The notes beneath the pieces were generated by a model. The model saw only the letters and a list, made by a program, of their open reading frames with translations, ran no database searches and was not told the DNA's origin. Shown here piece by piece: positions 36,531 to 49,957 of a stretch of DNA of 64,000 nucleotides. The translations under genes were made by a program, and so were the position numbers. Numbering within the stretch: position 1 is the stretch's first letter; each line of letters starts with the position of its first letter. This DNA comes from Homarus americanus (taxonomy: Eukaryota > Arthropoda > Malacostraca > Decapoda > Nephropidae): positions 985,001 to 1,049,000 of the forward strand of contig NW_024754732.1 of the NCBI RefSeq assembly GCF_018991925.1. Reading direction: 5' to 3'.

Positions 36531-36932
36531 GGAAGGAAGGGGGTAAGGGAGGAGGGGGATGCGAGGGGGAGGAGAAAGGGAGGAAGCGAGGGGAGGGAGG
36601 GGGTAAGGAACAGCCCACTACCTGCTGAATGCTAAGAATCAGGTGAGCAGCATCTGTCCTGCCACTCTGTAACTTAGTGGTAATAACTTTGTGTGTGAAA
36701 AAATATACATTAAAAGTATTGATCGTAGAATAAAGTTAAAATAACACTTGGTTTATAGGATTAGATATGAACTTGTTGTCTTTAGATTATGAACTTTCCA
36801 TATATGTTATTGTTGCGCGACACACCTGTTGATGAGTGGTAGTGAAGGTGTGGAGGCCTTGTGAGTACCCGAGGTAAGGTTAGGTGCACATAGACACAGG
36901 TAGGATCTCTGATGTGTGACTTAAAATGTGCT

Positions 36933-36934
<2 letters not shown>
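36531..36934. other. Purine-rich then AT-rich, no gene recognised
   Basis: GGAGGGGG-type purine sequence at 36,530-36,605. Confidence 0.5.

Positions 36935-36966
<32 letters not shown>
36935..36966. repeat. (GT)n microsatellite
   Basis: About 16 GT units. Confidence 0.95.
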
Positions 36967-36969
<3 letters not shown>

Positions 36970-37895
36970 TTTAATCTAGTGAAAATACACTGTTGTAAAC
37001 GAAGTGGTACAATTATTTTCAGTCAAAATTTTCTTAAATAAATACGATAACAGTGTCTTGCATTCTTCATGAAACTCCAACTTATTTTTGTATCTCAAGA
37101 TAAAGTTTCAGACAAAAACAAAGGTGGAGGCAATACTCTGGCAGTATTAAAAGCATTGAATTTGTCAGAGGTGCCGAGCAGCACTTAGCCAAGGTCAAGT
37201 GTTGAATTGAAGTATAGATCAGCGTGCTTAAGGCTGAGATACTATCATTAAGCTGTAAGAGTATAGGACTTAACCCGAACAGGTTTAGCTCTGTTTCTGT
37301 TTCTCTTAGATACAATAGTGCACAAATTGTCGTAAGTACTGGCGGAGCGTATGTTGACCCGCCAAGAATGAGGCGTGCGTCTTTTTTTTAAACCTTGAGA
37401 TAGATGGATAAATTTAGATGCACCTGTGCCAGCCAGTGTCCCTCCTGTTAATCCGTGTGTCACTGTGTTATTGATCTTTGTTATTGTTGCAGAGCATGAG
37501 TGACGTACAGTGAAGCGATAGTGAACTACACAGGAATGTCTAGGTACTGTTGAGCCGGTTTCTATCTTGGTATGGTCGCCATTCGTCTCTCTTTGCTTGG
37601 CCCACACACACACACACACACACTCTCTCTTTAACCTCTCCTCCTTAAGTTAATATCTATTATGATTATCGAGTTATCGGACAAGCCACAGAATCAGGCT
37701 GCACATCGTATACCATTAAGGGAGGTGTTAGGAAGGCCGTCACCCCGACACAAGACATCGCTTTACGGGTTCAGGCGAGAGACACTGATGAGGGATTTTA
37801 CTGGTGTCATGTTCCAAAGTTCTCTCGGGAAGAAACCTGCTGAGTTGCACGGAGGTTGTGGGAAGCCTTCAGGAGGACGGGGGTGTTCTGTTGAC
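36967..37895. other. No gene recognised
   Basis: A minus-strand frame of 123 codons (37,248-37,619) and a plus-strand frame of 79 codons (37,662-37,901) have non-repetitive sequence but no domain or motif I recognise. A (CA)n tract lies at 37,602-37,621. Confidence 0.45.
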
Positions 37896-38296
37896 ACTTG
37901 ACACCTTGGCTACCATGACACCTGACACCCTCAATGATACCCTGGTTACCATTACACTCCTGACACCTCGGCTATCATTACACCTGATACCTGGCTACCA
38001 TTACACCTGGCACCTTGGCTACCATGACACCTGACACCCTCAATGACACCCTGGTTACCATAATACCTGACACCTTGGCTGTCCTTACACCTAACACATT
38101 GGCTACCACAATGACACCCCGGCTACCATGACACTTGACACTTTGGCTACCATTACACCTGACACTTTGGCTACCATTACACCTGAACCTTGGCTACCAT
38201 TACACCTGAACATTGGCTACCATTACACCTGAACCTTATCTACCATGACACCTGACATTTTCAATAACACCTGACACCTCCAATGACACCTATCAA
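37896..38296. repeat. ~24-bp minisatellite (CACCTGACACCTTGGCTACC)n
   Basis: Roughly 15 copies of a unit ending ATTA or ATGA, with deletions in several copies. Confidence 0.92.
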
Positions 38297-40020
38297 TCTA
38301 CACTAGTGAGATGCGGCTCTACGTTGTCATAGCTTGCTTGAATAAAAAAAAAAAATAATCGTATATATTTTTGTAAGAGAGAGCGAGAATGTTTCCTTCC
38401 TACGCCTATAACAGAGACGAGCTTCAGGAAAGAAAATTTTTCAAGAAGACCTAATGGACGTTTTTGTAGGGGAAAATTACATTACTTTCACAACAAACAT
38501 ATGATTGATACATTAATATTGGAAGGGATTTTTTTTTCCTGGGTGGCCAATAGTGAAGTGGTGACCATCTTGGGAATATTAAACATAAGATAACAGGAAA
38601 TTGACTCTATGATGCCTATATGAAAGTTAGATTAAGATTTATAATTGTTTTCCCTCGTTGAAAATAAATATTTCAGGCTGTGTTAGTTTTTATTGATTGA
38701 TTGATAGTGAAGTGAAATAGGAAAAAAATTATTACTCGATACAACCAGTGTCACCAAGGTACAAATTCTACCTTACGCACTTAAAACAACATTATTTCCA
38801 GCTTCCATTCTCACTCTTTAACATCCCACTTGTATCAATAACCAGTCAATATCCAGGATTTTTACCATTAACCAATAGTGGATTCATATGTTATTGACTG
38901 GAAAAAAATTACAACCAAGATACATAACTCCACTTTCTAGGTCATTCATAGTTTATTTCTACACAACTCTACACAACCTATTTTTAATAAACCTAACCTA
39001 ATATACTGTACTGTATATCTTATTGTACCACAGTGATTTTTCACCACGTTACACCATACTCCGTGGAAGCTGGATCTACTCGCACTACATCACCATTCAT
39101 CACTATACATCACTATTCACCTCCTTCACATCTTCCTTGTATTATACCTACAACCTACAACTCTTACATCACAACTATATCACCCATCAACATCTTCCCT
39201 CTCCATGACGTGACGAATTCAACTGGATCGAATTTTTCACCTAAGTTCAAGAGTATCAACACAAGTTAACATAGAGACGTATAAAGGTTTGTTGATAGAA
39301 GGTGACCATACTGCTGATAGTGAATCTAACTCAGTGTATGGTGAGGTCTCGGCTGTGAGTTATGAGAAGAAAATGAAATGAGCTAAGAAGAGATTATATT
39401 TCTCACTATATATCTCAGTTATTATGAAAAAGAAATACCTAAGAAGATTCGGGTGTTTTTAATATGTGATGGTATAATGATGACGACCAGAGGAATGATT
39501 GTTTATATTGGGTGAATATTATGACTCTGGTCGACTAGATTCAGTGAGAGAGACGAGGCTGTGGTGGGGACAATTGGAGTTGGTCAAGTTTGTAAAGAGT
39601 TTTCCAGGTAACTGTATCGGTTTTTCCAAAGTTTTGATACTGAGAGATGCTGTAACTTTCATATAGTTTTGCTGTAAAGGACGATTTTCGCATTTCAATA
39701 CCTGTCTTTCATATACACTTGTTTTCTTTAACTGCTCAGAGAAATGGTTTACAAGAGACACCCCCCCCCGCACACATATACTGCACATATCTTCAACATT
39801 AATTTGCATGTTGTGTTCAATGTTAGTATATGTTATGTCTTTGTTCTGTTGGGTTAATACTGGTGATATAAGACTGCAACATTCACCCAAATCATAAATT
39901 AATAGATATACTTCCAAGAGTAATAGAAGTTGAACGTTAAAACAAAAATACATTATATTGTAGGGGATAACGTTGTGAACTGCGAATGTTTAGGAAAAAA
40001 TCGTTCAATGTTCTTCTAAG
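38297..40020. other. No gene recognised
   Basis: AT-rich DNA. The minus-strand frame at 39,519-39,953 (144 codons) is the longest non-repetitive frame outside LINE A. It starts hydrophobic (LLLLLEVYLLIYDLG) and has scattered Cys, but no family resemblance. Confidence 0.4.
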
Positions 40021-40079
40021 ACTAACCTAACCTAACTTAACCTAACTTAACCTAACCTAACCTAACCTAACCTAACCTC
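40021..40079. repeat. Interstitial telomere-like (CCTAA)n block
   Basis: About 11 CCTAA units, the longest nearly regular telomere-type tract here; two units read CTTAA. Confidence 0.9.
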
Positions 40080-41126
40080 TAGACATGATCCAACTTTGGC
40101 AAAAACTTAAACTTTTAGAATTTTTTTTTTTTTTTACATTCGCAGTCAACAGGAAAACTTCAAGAGCTACCACCAACCTGTGGGGACTATATGTAAATTG
40201 GATCACCCTAGAGGGGGATAAAGTTAAGAATATATGGACGAGTAAGACTAATCCTTTACCTTCCTGACCATGCAGCTCCAGTAATACTATATTCAATCAC
40301 AGATGTACCAGCTTAGGACCCACTGGCCGCCATGACTGATTAGTTTCATGTTCGCCCCAAAAGCCACGCTATAACTAGAATAAGAAAGATATAAATTATT
40401 GTAATGTAAAGGAAGTGTTAAATCATCACTATTGTTCATCTTACTTTATACACAATAGGTTCTAATTACGTCTTGTGTCTTTAATTGTAGGATCTGATTG
40501 CCTTTACTCCCTCTCTTGTTTGGTTTCTGATCTCCTCATAACTTTTTGCTTTATTTCGATTTTGTTTATTAAGTTCAACCAAAGGTCTCCTAAATATATG
40601 CAGCTAGTCACTGCCTGGCTCAGTATTGATGGCACCCTTACAATGGCCCCGTTCCTCATTGGCCTCACCTCCAGTAGCCCAACTCTAAGTGACCCCGTCA
40701 TCATGAAACTATGATAGTTCTGTGCGTATTTTCTATGACAATGTAATTTTTCCGTACGGCTACATAATATTTTCAAATAACTACAAATAAAAAAATTACC
40801 CAATAGTGGCTAACATTATGAGGCAATCATATTGTTTTGCAACGCTAAGAACATTATCGTAGACGAGTGGGGGCTTAGATGTTAGCCAATAGAACTCATG
40901 TCTCAGAGTAAGTGAGCAGATTTAGTACACAGCTTCAGCGAGAAACCTGCTCGTGCCATCTGCAGTTAGTCTGGTCGTGTAACCTAATTTGGAAGATCAG
41001 CTGGTCGCGGTGGTCACTCAAGAGGCCAGTCTGGAACCTCACACCCAACATATCTCAAATAGTGATGGACCTTACTGACAAATATATGAACACGACCGAT
41101 CACGAGCTTAAATCTAACTCCTTATA
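40080..41126. other. No gene recognised
   Basis: Mixed AT-rich DNA. A 99-codon minus-strand frame (40,504-40,803) has no recognisable domain. Confidence 0.45.
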
Positions 41127-41200
41127 ATAATAACGATAATAATAATAATAAATTTATTCAAGGAAGGTTAAAGTCAAATACAAACATCACTAACATTATT
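41127..41200 (-). repeat. (AAT)n with a retroelement-tail-like junction
   Basis: On the minus strand GAATAAATTTATT leads into (ATT)n, similar in layout to the tails at 738-880 and 52,618-52,715 but with a different body sequence. Confidence 0.35.
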
Positions 41201-42660
41201 CATGGTTAAGGGTTGTTTCTGTTGTCAAAATAATTTACCGCAGTAGTGAACAGAACAACTGAATCGTAACCTAAACTTGCCCCTACACTAATCACAGAGT
41301 CTTACCTTGATTCTCAATATCCACTTCTTCACATGCGAGTTAGCCAGTGACTGACTTTACAATACGCAGTGAGAAATATTTTATCTCAGCTTGGAGTGTG
41401 AGGGAGAGTAAATATAATGATCTCTAATACATATAATATAGTCAGTTAGAATCGCATTGTAATAAATTATATCCTAAAAAAAGATTAATTTAGGACTACT
41501 TTAAGTTGTTACAGTGAATACGAATATGTAGACATTATTTATAGTAAGGTTCTCTCGTTCATACGTTCTTCAGTGTGATATTCATTGTTTTATCGGTTGA
41601 ACAATATCCCTGATGAGTGTTTACCTTTTCCTGCTCTACAGATTCTGATTTGGATCCTTGGGAAGAAATTGTGGGGGGGTTGAAATCCAGAGACGCGAAA
41701 TAACGAAGCCATCAAATGTCTCGCGAAGTAACACCTTGTTGGCTGTATGTGGAGGCGTCTCGTCCTCTTGAAACCATACTATGTTTTTAATCTACTGTAG
41801 GTATCGACCCCTCACTCAGACCGTACTGCACTTCTTTAATATGTCCAGATGATTTTTTTTTATTGTGACGGATTCTCTATTGTTCTGGAGAAAGAAGGAC
41901 ATTTAGGTACACTGTTTATCAATGATCCGTGAGTGCTATGAGTGTTGTTACGGGTTGTATATCTGTTACGAACTGGCCGAGCAGTTCCTTAGCCCAGAAG
42001 CGACTGACACAACCAATGAGGTGGAAAGGTTCTTATACTGTTCGAAAACTCACTCGTCTTTGTCATAGTCTCAGAACTCATTATAGAATCTCTCTTGGCG
42101 GGTTTTTCTCGATTATTTCAAAACTTTATTCCTGTACGATATATCTTAAACCCAGATTAAGTATTGAACATCATAAAATGTTAACCTCAGTCGAGAGTTT
42201 CTTGGTAATCTTTAAAGGTTGTTTGTGAGTCTCTCGGTCGTCTCACATTGGTACTTGTCTTATAATGACCACGACTTCTCTCTTGTTAACTCCCACCGCG
42301 ATTTTTGCCAATTATTTTCGAATTTTTCATAAACTATCGATGAGTTGGAACTGAAGGAGGAGGTCTGATCGTTCTGTAGCTGCCAACTGTAGATACATAT
42401 TGGTACTGTAACAAATGAATACTGAACTTAAAAAAACTTAAAAAAGGTTTAACTTACATAACAGATGAAGTTTATATACCTTTATTTCAAAACTAAATTA
42501 CACGTGCAATCATAATTATGCTTTGTAACTTCATGAAAAATCCTCCGTGTAAAATTTTTTATTCTTGCGCCATTAAAGTTTTGACAAAGTTTCAGGATTT
42601 TTTTTAAATACTAAGACGCTTCTATATGTCCAACTGAACGGCGTCTGACTGACTTCCCTG
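41201..42660. other. No gene recognised
   Basis: AT-rich DNA. A 99-codon frame at 41,929-42,228 shows no known motif. Confidence 0.45.
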
Positions 42661-42818
42661 TGTGTAGGGCATAGGGTGTAAGGTGTGGGGTGTAGGATGT
42701 GGGGTGTAGGATGTGGGGTGTTGGATGTAGGGTGTAGGATGTGGGGTGTAGGATGTGGGGTGTAAGGTGTGGGGTGTAGGATGTGGGGTGTAAGGTGTGG
42801 GGTGTAAGATGTGGGTTT
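42661..42818. repeat. 14-bp minisatellite (GTGTAGGATGTGGG)n
   Basis: About 11 copies, including a GTGTAAG variant. One strand is G-rich. Confidence 0.95.
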
Positions 42819-43477
42819 ATTTATTTATTTTTACAAGAATAAGTCAGTCTTCACCCACCTACCTCGGTGTTCCAACATTTTACGTCACCCGTGAACTAAC
42901 ACATCACGGAAGCCATGGACGTGTTTATGTGCTTTTTTGCTCCTCATCCGGGACTGTACACACTAAATAATGGTCACACCCTAATACTCGATGAGGGGGG
43001 GGGGGGTCTTGGTTCATGAGTGTATGTCTGGTTTTCTTTTATGTTTATTTAAGCAAGAATATACACACGCATGTATATGAATTCTAATAAGTCGAGAAAT
43101 TTATGTATTAACCGGAAGTCAGCCACTAAAATAGTTTCCCCGGGAACCAAAACGCCCAGAGAATCAGCGCTGCTCTCTACTGATAACCTACTAAAGCCGA
43201 GGCAGAGTCTTACACACGCAAGGACATTGACACCTAACCATATTAAGATCATCAGGAAGTTTAGTGAGGTGAAGAATGCGACCACACACCACCCCATTTA
43301 CTTATACCTGGTGCAAAACATTCTAACCATTGCGTCATCCACAGCTTCCCTTGTTGATGTTAATGGTATACAATGTGTGTATCTGTGAAATAATTGTATA
43401 ATAAGTAAATATTTTTTTTTTTGAGAAATGGAGACGTGATGGTGGGTTCTCGAGGTCTGACTATAAGGATACATTAC
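42819..43477. other. No gene recognised
   Basis: Contains a G run at 42,996-43,006. Open frames of 82-105 codons lie on both strands at 43,049-43,388 without known motifs. Confidence 0.45.
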
Positions 43478-43610
43478 ACAGAGGATTAAGCCTTTATCGG
43501 TACAGGTGGCCGGCACAGCACTCAACCTTATCACTTCTACAGGTGAAAAACAAAACAATCAGGCTTCCCCTTTACAGCTGGGTGGACTGGGGGCACCTCA
43601 GGGGGGGATG
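43478..43610 (-). mobile_element. SINE fragment, same family as 47,208-47,462
   Basis: On the minus strand CCCAGTCCACCCAGCTGTAAA and GGTTGAGTGCTGTGCCGGCC correspond to CCCAGTCAACCCAGCTGTTA and GGTCGAGTGCAGTACCGGCC of the copy at 47.3 kb, in the same order. No tRNA-like head remains. Confidence 0.65.
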
Positions 43611-43862
43611 GGGGGAACACAAGCCCTTCAAACTCTCTGAATTATTGAAACCTTATTGATTTTAATCACTATTTAAATATATGGAAATTAGAATAAGATA
43701 ATGAGTCCCATAGGCATGACTGTGCATTAGGGACCTGGCCACCACACTCCTCTGGCTAGGAGCATAAGTTACTGATACACTCAAGGCTTTAGGTGTAAGG
43801 GAGAGGATGAACACCCTGTACACACCTTCAGCCTGACACCCACTATGGTAAAAGGAACGGGA

Positions 43863-43863
<1 letters not shown>

Positions 43864-43909
<46 letters not shown>
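43864..43909. repeat. (CA)n microsatellite
   Basis: About 23 CA units. Confidence 0.96.
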
Positions 43910-43910
<1 letters not shown>

Positions 43911-44408
43911 GAGTAATGAAGACAATTGTTAAACCGTATTAACCAAGAAGCCTTATTTGACACAACACATAATGCGTCAACCCAAGAGGTGAAACTCCAA
44001 CCTAAACATGAACAGCCTCTCTTAACAAACACCAATGAAAAATAGTGTAGACGAAACAACACAAAGCATTCGTCAACTCTCACCAAGACACCAGGTAAAT
44101 TGCAGGTAATAATATTCAATACTAATTATATAAGTTTGTTTATTATGAAGATACTCAATATTTAAAGTAGAAAAGTGCTTAATTATATGTTATCTACCTT
44201 AATATACACACAGGTAAGTGAATAAATTATAAAGAGGACAATTTAGTTATCAGTATTTGTCGTTAACTTTTAATATGAATTATCTGTAAGTTAATTTCTG
44301 GTTATATTTTCAAGGTAAATTGGTATATATAATCAAAAACCTATAATCACGGTACTGGTATCTATAATTATGTTAACGTCATGGGTGAAAGGTGATGTAG
44401 GGAGACAG
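43910..44408. other. No gene recognised
   Basis: AT-rich DNA without recognisable structure. Confidence 0.5.
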
Positions 44409-44457
<49 letters not shown>

Positions 44458-44544
44458 ACATTCCCTACACTTCGACAAAGACATGGATGTGTAGTATAGT
44501 ATATGGTGTGTCAATATTGATGCTTGTATTTAGGAGAGACATAT

Positions 44545-44601
<57 letters not shown>
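44409..44601. repeat. Inverted (CA)n ... (GT)n pair
   Basis: A CA tract (44,409-44,455) and a GT tract (44,549-44,601) are separated by about 93 bp, so the single strands could pair over about 46 bp. Confidence 0.95.
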
Positions 44602-45661
44602 TGGCATAGTACACATCCAGAGCAGGACAGGGTAGATACGTTCATTACTCTTGGGCAGTTCTCTCTCTCTCTCTCTCTATCTCTCCCTTCATGTTTTGTC
44701 TTCGTCTTTCCCTGTGTCTTATCTCCCTCTTGACCTCTTCTACATTTCATGGTTTTCTCATATACACTTCCTCTGTTCTCGGTGTTGTGTCTTTCCCTGC
44801 CACCCCACACCTCCTTGGTCTTCCCCCCCCACCTTAAGTAGATAGTCCATTACTAATAAGAGGAATTTATTGACGCCAAGGATATTATAAGAGGCTGGAG
44901 GTCGGTAAATTTCTCCTCTCTTAACGACGTATCATAGCATTATTTTGTCCCAATTCCTGTTTAAGGTTGAGATTCCACAGTTTTCCTATGTTATATTTCC
45001 CCTCCATGATGATATATATTGCTAGAAAATACACCAAAGAACGAGTAATATTTCCCTCAAAACTTTCAGTCATATTTTCCCTCCTCTCACCTCATGGGGT
45101 CTGGATGGTGAATCTGGTCTCAAGACTTACCCAGCACCGAGTGTCTTCCCGGCCCAGCTAAATCTATTTCTGGCCATTCTGAGATAAAATTCTTTCACTA
45201 TTTCTAAGGAACGTAAGAATTCTTTTGTCTGATGAATATGAATAGGGTTTATATTATGTCGGTTTGCTTATTAAACCTTAACCTATATATAATGAAGATA
45301 TGTTATGTTTACTGTACAGTCACACAACAATATCATTATCATTTTAAACACACACCTAAGACTGTTTTGGTTCATTTATTTACACACCTCAGTTTGATTA
45401 TCTAATTTACGTTTAGTTACCTGGCCAAAAATACCTAAAAACGTTAAAGTATAGAATATATTTTAATTTTCAGTAACAAAAAAAATCTGAATTACTACTT
45501 TTAACCCATAATGAGTAGATTAATAAAAGACTTACCTAATTAGTTGATGGTTTTATTTCAGATCGTTGAGGTACCATATATAGAGTACCGAAACATCTGC
45601 TGTTCATTTGCCAAACTTTCAACCTTAACCCACTAAATACTGGGCGGTTGGCATCAAGAGT
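44602..45661. other. No gene recognised
   Basis: Short (CT)n at 44,661-44,680; otherwise AT-rich DNA. Confidence 0.5.
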
Positions 45662-45767
<106 letters not shown>

Positions 45768-45997
45768 TATCCCTTCATTCGCTGCCATTCTCTTCATTCA
45801 AGCTAACAAAAGCTATCACCAACACGACTTTTGTTTTAATCACCTTTTGATATTAGCGAAACGATAGCTGACAACTTAACTTATGTCATAATGAGTTACT
45901 GTGTTACTAACATATATAAACCTGTATGTTAGATGATGAATTACACTAGTTATTAACATTATTATTATAGATTAAGTAAGAAACTCAAACTCATCCT

Positions 45998-46775
45998 GTG
46001 TTTCTTGTTATGGTGGGTTCTGTGTTGTTATGGTGGGTCCTGTGTTTCTTGTTATGGTGGGTCCTGTGTTTCTTGTTATGGTGGGTTCTGGTGGGTCCTG
46101 TGTTTCTTGTTATGGTAGGTTCTGTGTTTCTTGTTAAGTGGGTTCTGTTTCTTGTTGGTGGGTTCTGTGTTGTTATGGTGGGTCCTGTGTTTCTTGTTAT
46201 GGTGGGTTCTGTGTTGTTATGGTGGGTCCTGTGTTTCTTGTTTGGTGGGTCCTGTGTTTCTGGTGGGTTCTGTGTTTCTTGTTATGGTAGTTCTGTGTTG
46301 TTATACATCTGTTTCTTGTTATGGTAGGTTCTGTGTTGTTATGGTGGGTCTGTGTTTCTTGTTATAGTGGGTTCTGTGTTAGAATGGGTCCTGTGTTTCT
46401 TTTGTGGGTTCTGTGTTGTTATTGTTCTGTGTTTCTTGTTATAGTGGGTTCTGTGTTGTTATAGTGGGTCCTGTGTTTCTTGTTATGGTGGGTCCTGTTT
46501 CTTGTTATGGTGGGTTCTGTGTTTCTGGGTGTGGTCCTGTGTTATGGTGGGTCTGTTTCTTGTTATAGTGGGTCCTGTGTTTCTGCTATGTGGGTTCTTG
46601 TTGTTTGTTTCTTGTTATGGTGGGTCCTGTGTTTCTTGTTATGGTGGGTTCTGTGTTTCTTGTTATGGTGGGTCCTGTGTTGTTATGGTGGGTCCTGTGT
46701 TGTTATGGTGGGTTCTGTGTTGTTATGGTGGGTCCTGTGTTTCTTGTTATGGTGGGTTCTGTGTTGCTTATCATG
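45998..46775. repeat. 24-bp minisatellite (GTTATGGTGGGTCCTGTGTT...)
   Basis: The full unit is GTTATGGTGGGTCCTGTGTT plus TCTT, with a shorter 19-20 bp variant lacking TTCTT and a TTCTG variant. Over 30 copies span about 780 bp. Plus-strand frames read hydrophobic repeats (FLLWWVLC) that imitate membrane helices but follow only from the repeat. Confidence 0.95.
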
Positions 46776-47207
46776 GTGGTGTCTCCCTTAGCAACAACCA
46801 TTTACCTTAGCACACAACCCTAGGAAGTCCTCCCCCCCCCTCCACTCTACCTCCCGCAGGCCCTGACCCCGTACTAGTGTAGCTTAAGCTTCCATCATAA
46901 TTGTCTGTTCTCCTGAAGGATTAGAAAAGCTTATTGGATTTTCCCAACATTCTTCTCTAAAAAATCTTAACCAAATGTTGTTAGAAATATTATCTAAAGG
47001 CAAATTGATATATTCGTATGTGGAAAAATTATTACGGTCGAGGAACAGGTGTATTGCATACCTGTTGGTTATGAGTGTTAATGATGACAGGTATATGTGT
47101 TCTGTCAGGAGCGGCAACAAGCTGTATGTCTCACTTAAGATAATACAGCGTCATTCTTACAGTAATAATGATAAACTTACTATCAATGGCTCTGGCCTCT
47201 GAGGATG
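46776..47207. other. No gene recognised
   Basis: AT-rich DNA without recognisable structure. Confidence 0.5.
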
Positions 47208-47462
47208 GAATATTTATTTAATTATGGCGAACCGAAAGTCAGGGTGTCACAGTGAAAGTGGGAGTGAAGGACAGTGCGGGTATAGTACACTGTATACTAA
47301 ACCTTCGGTACACAAGGGGGAAGTGAGGCCGGTACTGCACTCGACCGTCTCTATAGCTAGATACCCATTAACAGCTGGGTTGACTGGGAGTGCTCTGGGA
47401 TCGAATCTGTGACTTTTGGGACAGGAAGCGAGAGCTGTATCCACTCGGCCGCCGCCCGCCTT
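47208..47462 (-). mobile_element. tRNA-derived SINE (Leu/Ser-like head)
   Basis: On the minus strand GGCCGAGTGGATACAGC (47,434-47,450) is a good pol III A box of the type II (Leu/Ser) tRNA kind. CAGATTCGATCCC (47,397-47,409) is a B box. The body has CCCAGTCAACCCAGCTGTTA and GGTCGAGTGCAGTACCGGCC, shared with the copy at 43.5 kb. It ends near AATTAAATAAATATTCC, a short A/T-rich tail. The length of about 250 bp fits a SINE. Confidence 0.75.
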
Positions 47463-49080
47463 GGCTATAATACAGTTACATAAGAAACTCCGCGTTCTCC
47501 TGGGATGGTTTTTGGGCATGATGGATGGGCCAACACTTCATTTGTCTCCACACTTCACCTGACGGAGATGATGAACTCCAGACTGTGAAGTTTTGCTCGC
47601 AGAAGTAAATTATGTGACAGGAAGCTGAAGTAATTATGTTTTTTCTTCAAGGTAAACAGTTATGGTCTCTGCTGTCTTCTTATCTCTAGATATATTCTCG
47701 AGTGTGTCAGGAACATAACAGATTTCTGGGTGTCTTGTCGCTTAGAAGAGATACAGCTTAACAAGAGTAAACTTACATACATTACGTCCTGGACCTAGAT
47801 CATGAGAGGCACCACGAGGGAGGATTTTATTTTTCAAGACGAATGATCAGTTTCTCCTCGAATGGCTGACGTAAAACATAATAATAACAGTTAGGGTAAA
47901 GCTTCTCTGATAAATACAGCGAGAGACAGTGTTAAGCAGCTACTGACGTAACATAATAGTTCACATGTTGACAGTTATGTTTGTGTAATGTTCCGTTTCA
48001 CACACATAGATAAATCCAGTGTTTTGTATACTCGAAGCTGGTGTGATTTTGATGTTTTGTTCCGCCTGTTGTAATGAACTTTTTCTTCAGTAAATTATTT
48101 TAAAGAAGTTAATGCTAAGTTTTCTCTATATTGAGAACTCCAATGTTATTCCCTTCTCCCATAGTGGAACTCATTACTTCGTTACACTGCCTATGACATA
48201 CTGATGGTCTTCGCTCTCCTGATGATAACAAAGTAATCTGATCCTTCTAAAAAATATTAATTATTACTTTACTTCAAAAGAACAATAATAAAAAAGCACA
48301 GTGGTCGGTGTTGCCGAGGGAGTAATATATTATGTTATGGTGTAAGTTACTGACGATGGTGTGGGAACTGTACTTGGTGTTGGTCTTGTGTTCAGTGATG
48401 ATGTAAGAGCGTCCGTCAAGGTGACAGAAGACTGTGCGCCATCATAAACTGAGCCAACAAAACAGAGTTACTGTGGCAGCCAAAACAAAGAGACACCATT
48501 TAATCCTGACATGATGATAAAGCAAGTGTAGATTTACATGTATGACGTTAAGAGCAATATCACGCTGACAGGAGGAAAACTGTGTACGTTGAGCGTATAG
48601 ATATCATAAATACGCACTCACAGATAATTAGTGTGGGGAAGAGAAAGCGTGAGTGTGTGATAATAGAGTGTATGTGAGACTAGCGAGAGTGTGGAGGCGC
48701 CCTCGGGAGCGCTACGCCCCGACAATGATCCCAGAATACAAGCCAGCATCGGGAACAGCGGCACCAGCTAAGAAAAGCCTGGCAAGTGAAGAGGTAGTAT
48801 AGGCCACCTCCCGCTGTGTGCCTTACCCCTCACCCCCCTTCTTCACTACATGTATCGTGGTACCTTCTGCTCCCCCCCACCCCTTTTGTGAGGAGGTACC
48901 TTAGTGGCGGAAGGGACGGGTAGTCTCTATAAGCGGCACATACGGTAGGCTGACGGCGCCCGTGACCCTGATGCCAGCATTGTCTCACTCTGTCGCCGCT
49001 ACTACGACTATTTTTGGCCCTGCCTCATGATCCCCACATGCGCCTGAGCTCTCTGCCACTATGCTCCCTCCACACTACAC
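47463..49080. other. No gene recognised; one weak exon-like site
   Basis: A GC-richer patch at 48,670-49,020 contains an ATG (48,725) opening a 23-codon frame (MIPEYKPASGTAAPAKKSL...) that runs into GAAGAG|GTAGTA. It could be a short first exon, but a chance frame is as likely. Confidence 0.4.
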
Positions 49081-49335
49081 CCCTTGCCCATGCTCTGGCA
49101 CCTGCTTATGCTCCGGCCCCTGTCTTATCCTGGCACCTGCCCATGCTCTAGCACCCTTCAATGTTCCGGTCTCTCTGCTCAATCTCTTACACTTAATTTT
49201 AGTCTGACACCTGTCCGTGTTCTGAGATACCTGCTCATAGTCTTACACCTGTCCATGTTCCGACATCTGTCTATGTTCTGGCAGCTAACCAAGTGCCGAC
49301 ACTCACGCGCTGACCACTGCCCATGTTCCTTAATA
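49081..49335. repeat. Degenerate ~20-bp CCTGCCCATGCTCTGGCA repeat
   Basis: Diverged copies of CACCTGCCCATGTTCCGGCA-type units. The open frame over it is repeat-derived. Confidence 0.65.
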
Positions 49336-49752
49336 CCTGCCCATCTGTCGCCCCCGACCCATGCGTTTGTTCTTATGTGTTTGCACTTGGTCACTCATAG
49401 TAAACAACTCACAGCACCTACAATGTTGTTTCCCAAATGAGTATTTAAACTGAATGGAAACTTGCCCAGGCTGCAGGGGTCCGCGGCTATGATGACTTTA
49501 TTCTTAAAACCCCAACCTCTTACCGTACTCCGTGTAGTGACACTTGTAAGGCTCTGGCTAATGGCTGTTTTCTTTTTAACTGCGCCATCAGCTCTATGAA
49601 TACCGATCTTGACTGAATGATTGACTGACAAAGAGAACAGTTTACTGAGCGGCGACACACGTGGTGAGTGACTGCCAGACGTATGGTTAGGATTTTATTT
49701 GGTGAAAAAATAAAACAAAAATGTATTCTCACTAATAGATATTATAAACAAT

Positions 49753-49756
<4 letters not shown>
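49336..49756. other. No gene recognised
   Basis: Mixed-composition DNA without recognisable structure. Confidence 0.5.

Positions 49757-49795
<39 letters not shown>
49757..49795. repeat. (CA)n microsatellite
   Basis: About 19 CA units. Confidence 0.96.
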
Positions 49796-49796
<1 letters not shown>

Positions 49797-49957
49797 CCTA
49801 AGCCTTTCTTACACACAGAAAGAAGGGAAGAATTAACTCACTAAATTAACCATTACTCTATGATATATTACCATAACTACAGAGTGAGTCAAAAGTGAGA
49901 GAAATTAATATCAGTAATAGAAAGAAAGACAGTATAGGTGAGAGAAGCACTGTGAGA

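Noticed and set aside
37248..37619. 123-codon minus-strand frame
   Set aside because: No family resemblance and its start lies in a (CA)n tract.
39519..39953. 144-codon minus-strand frame with a hydrophobic N-terminus
   Set aside because: No recognisable domain and AT-rich composition; kept only as a remark in the regional entry.
45998..46791. Hydrophobic multi-frame open frames (FLLWWVLC repeats) resembling a membrane protein
   Set aside because: They are translations of a 24-bp minisatellite that stays open in several frames; no non-repeat sequence supports a gene.
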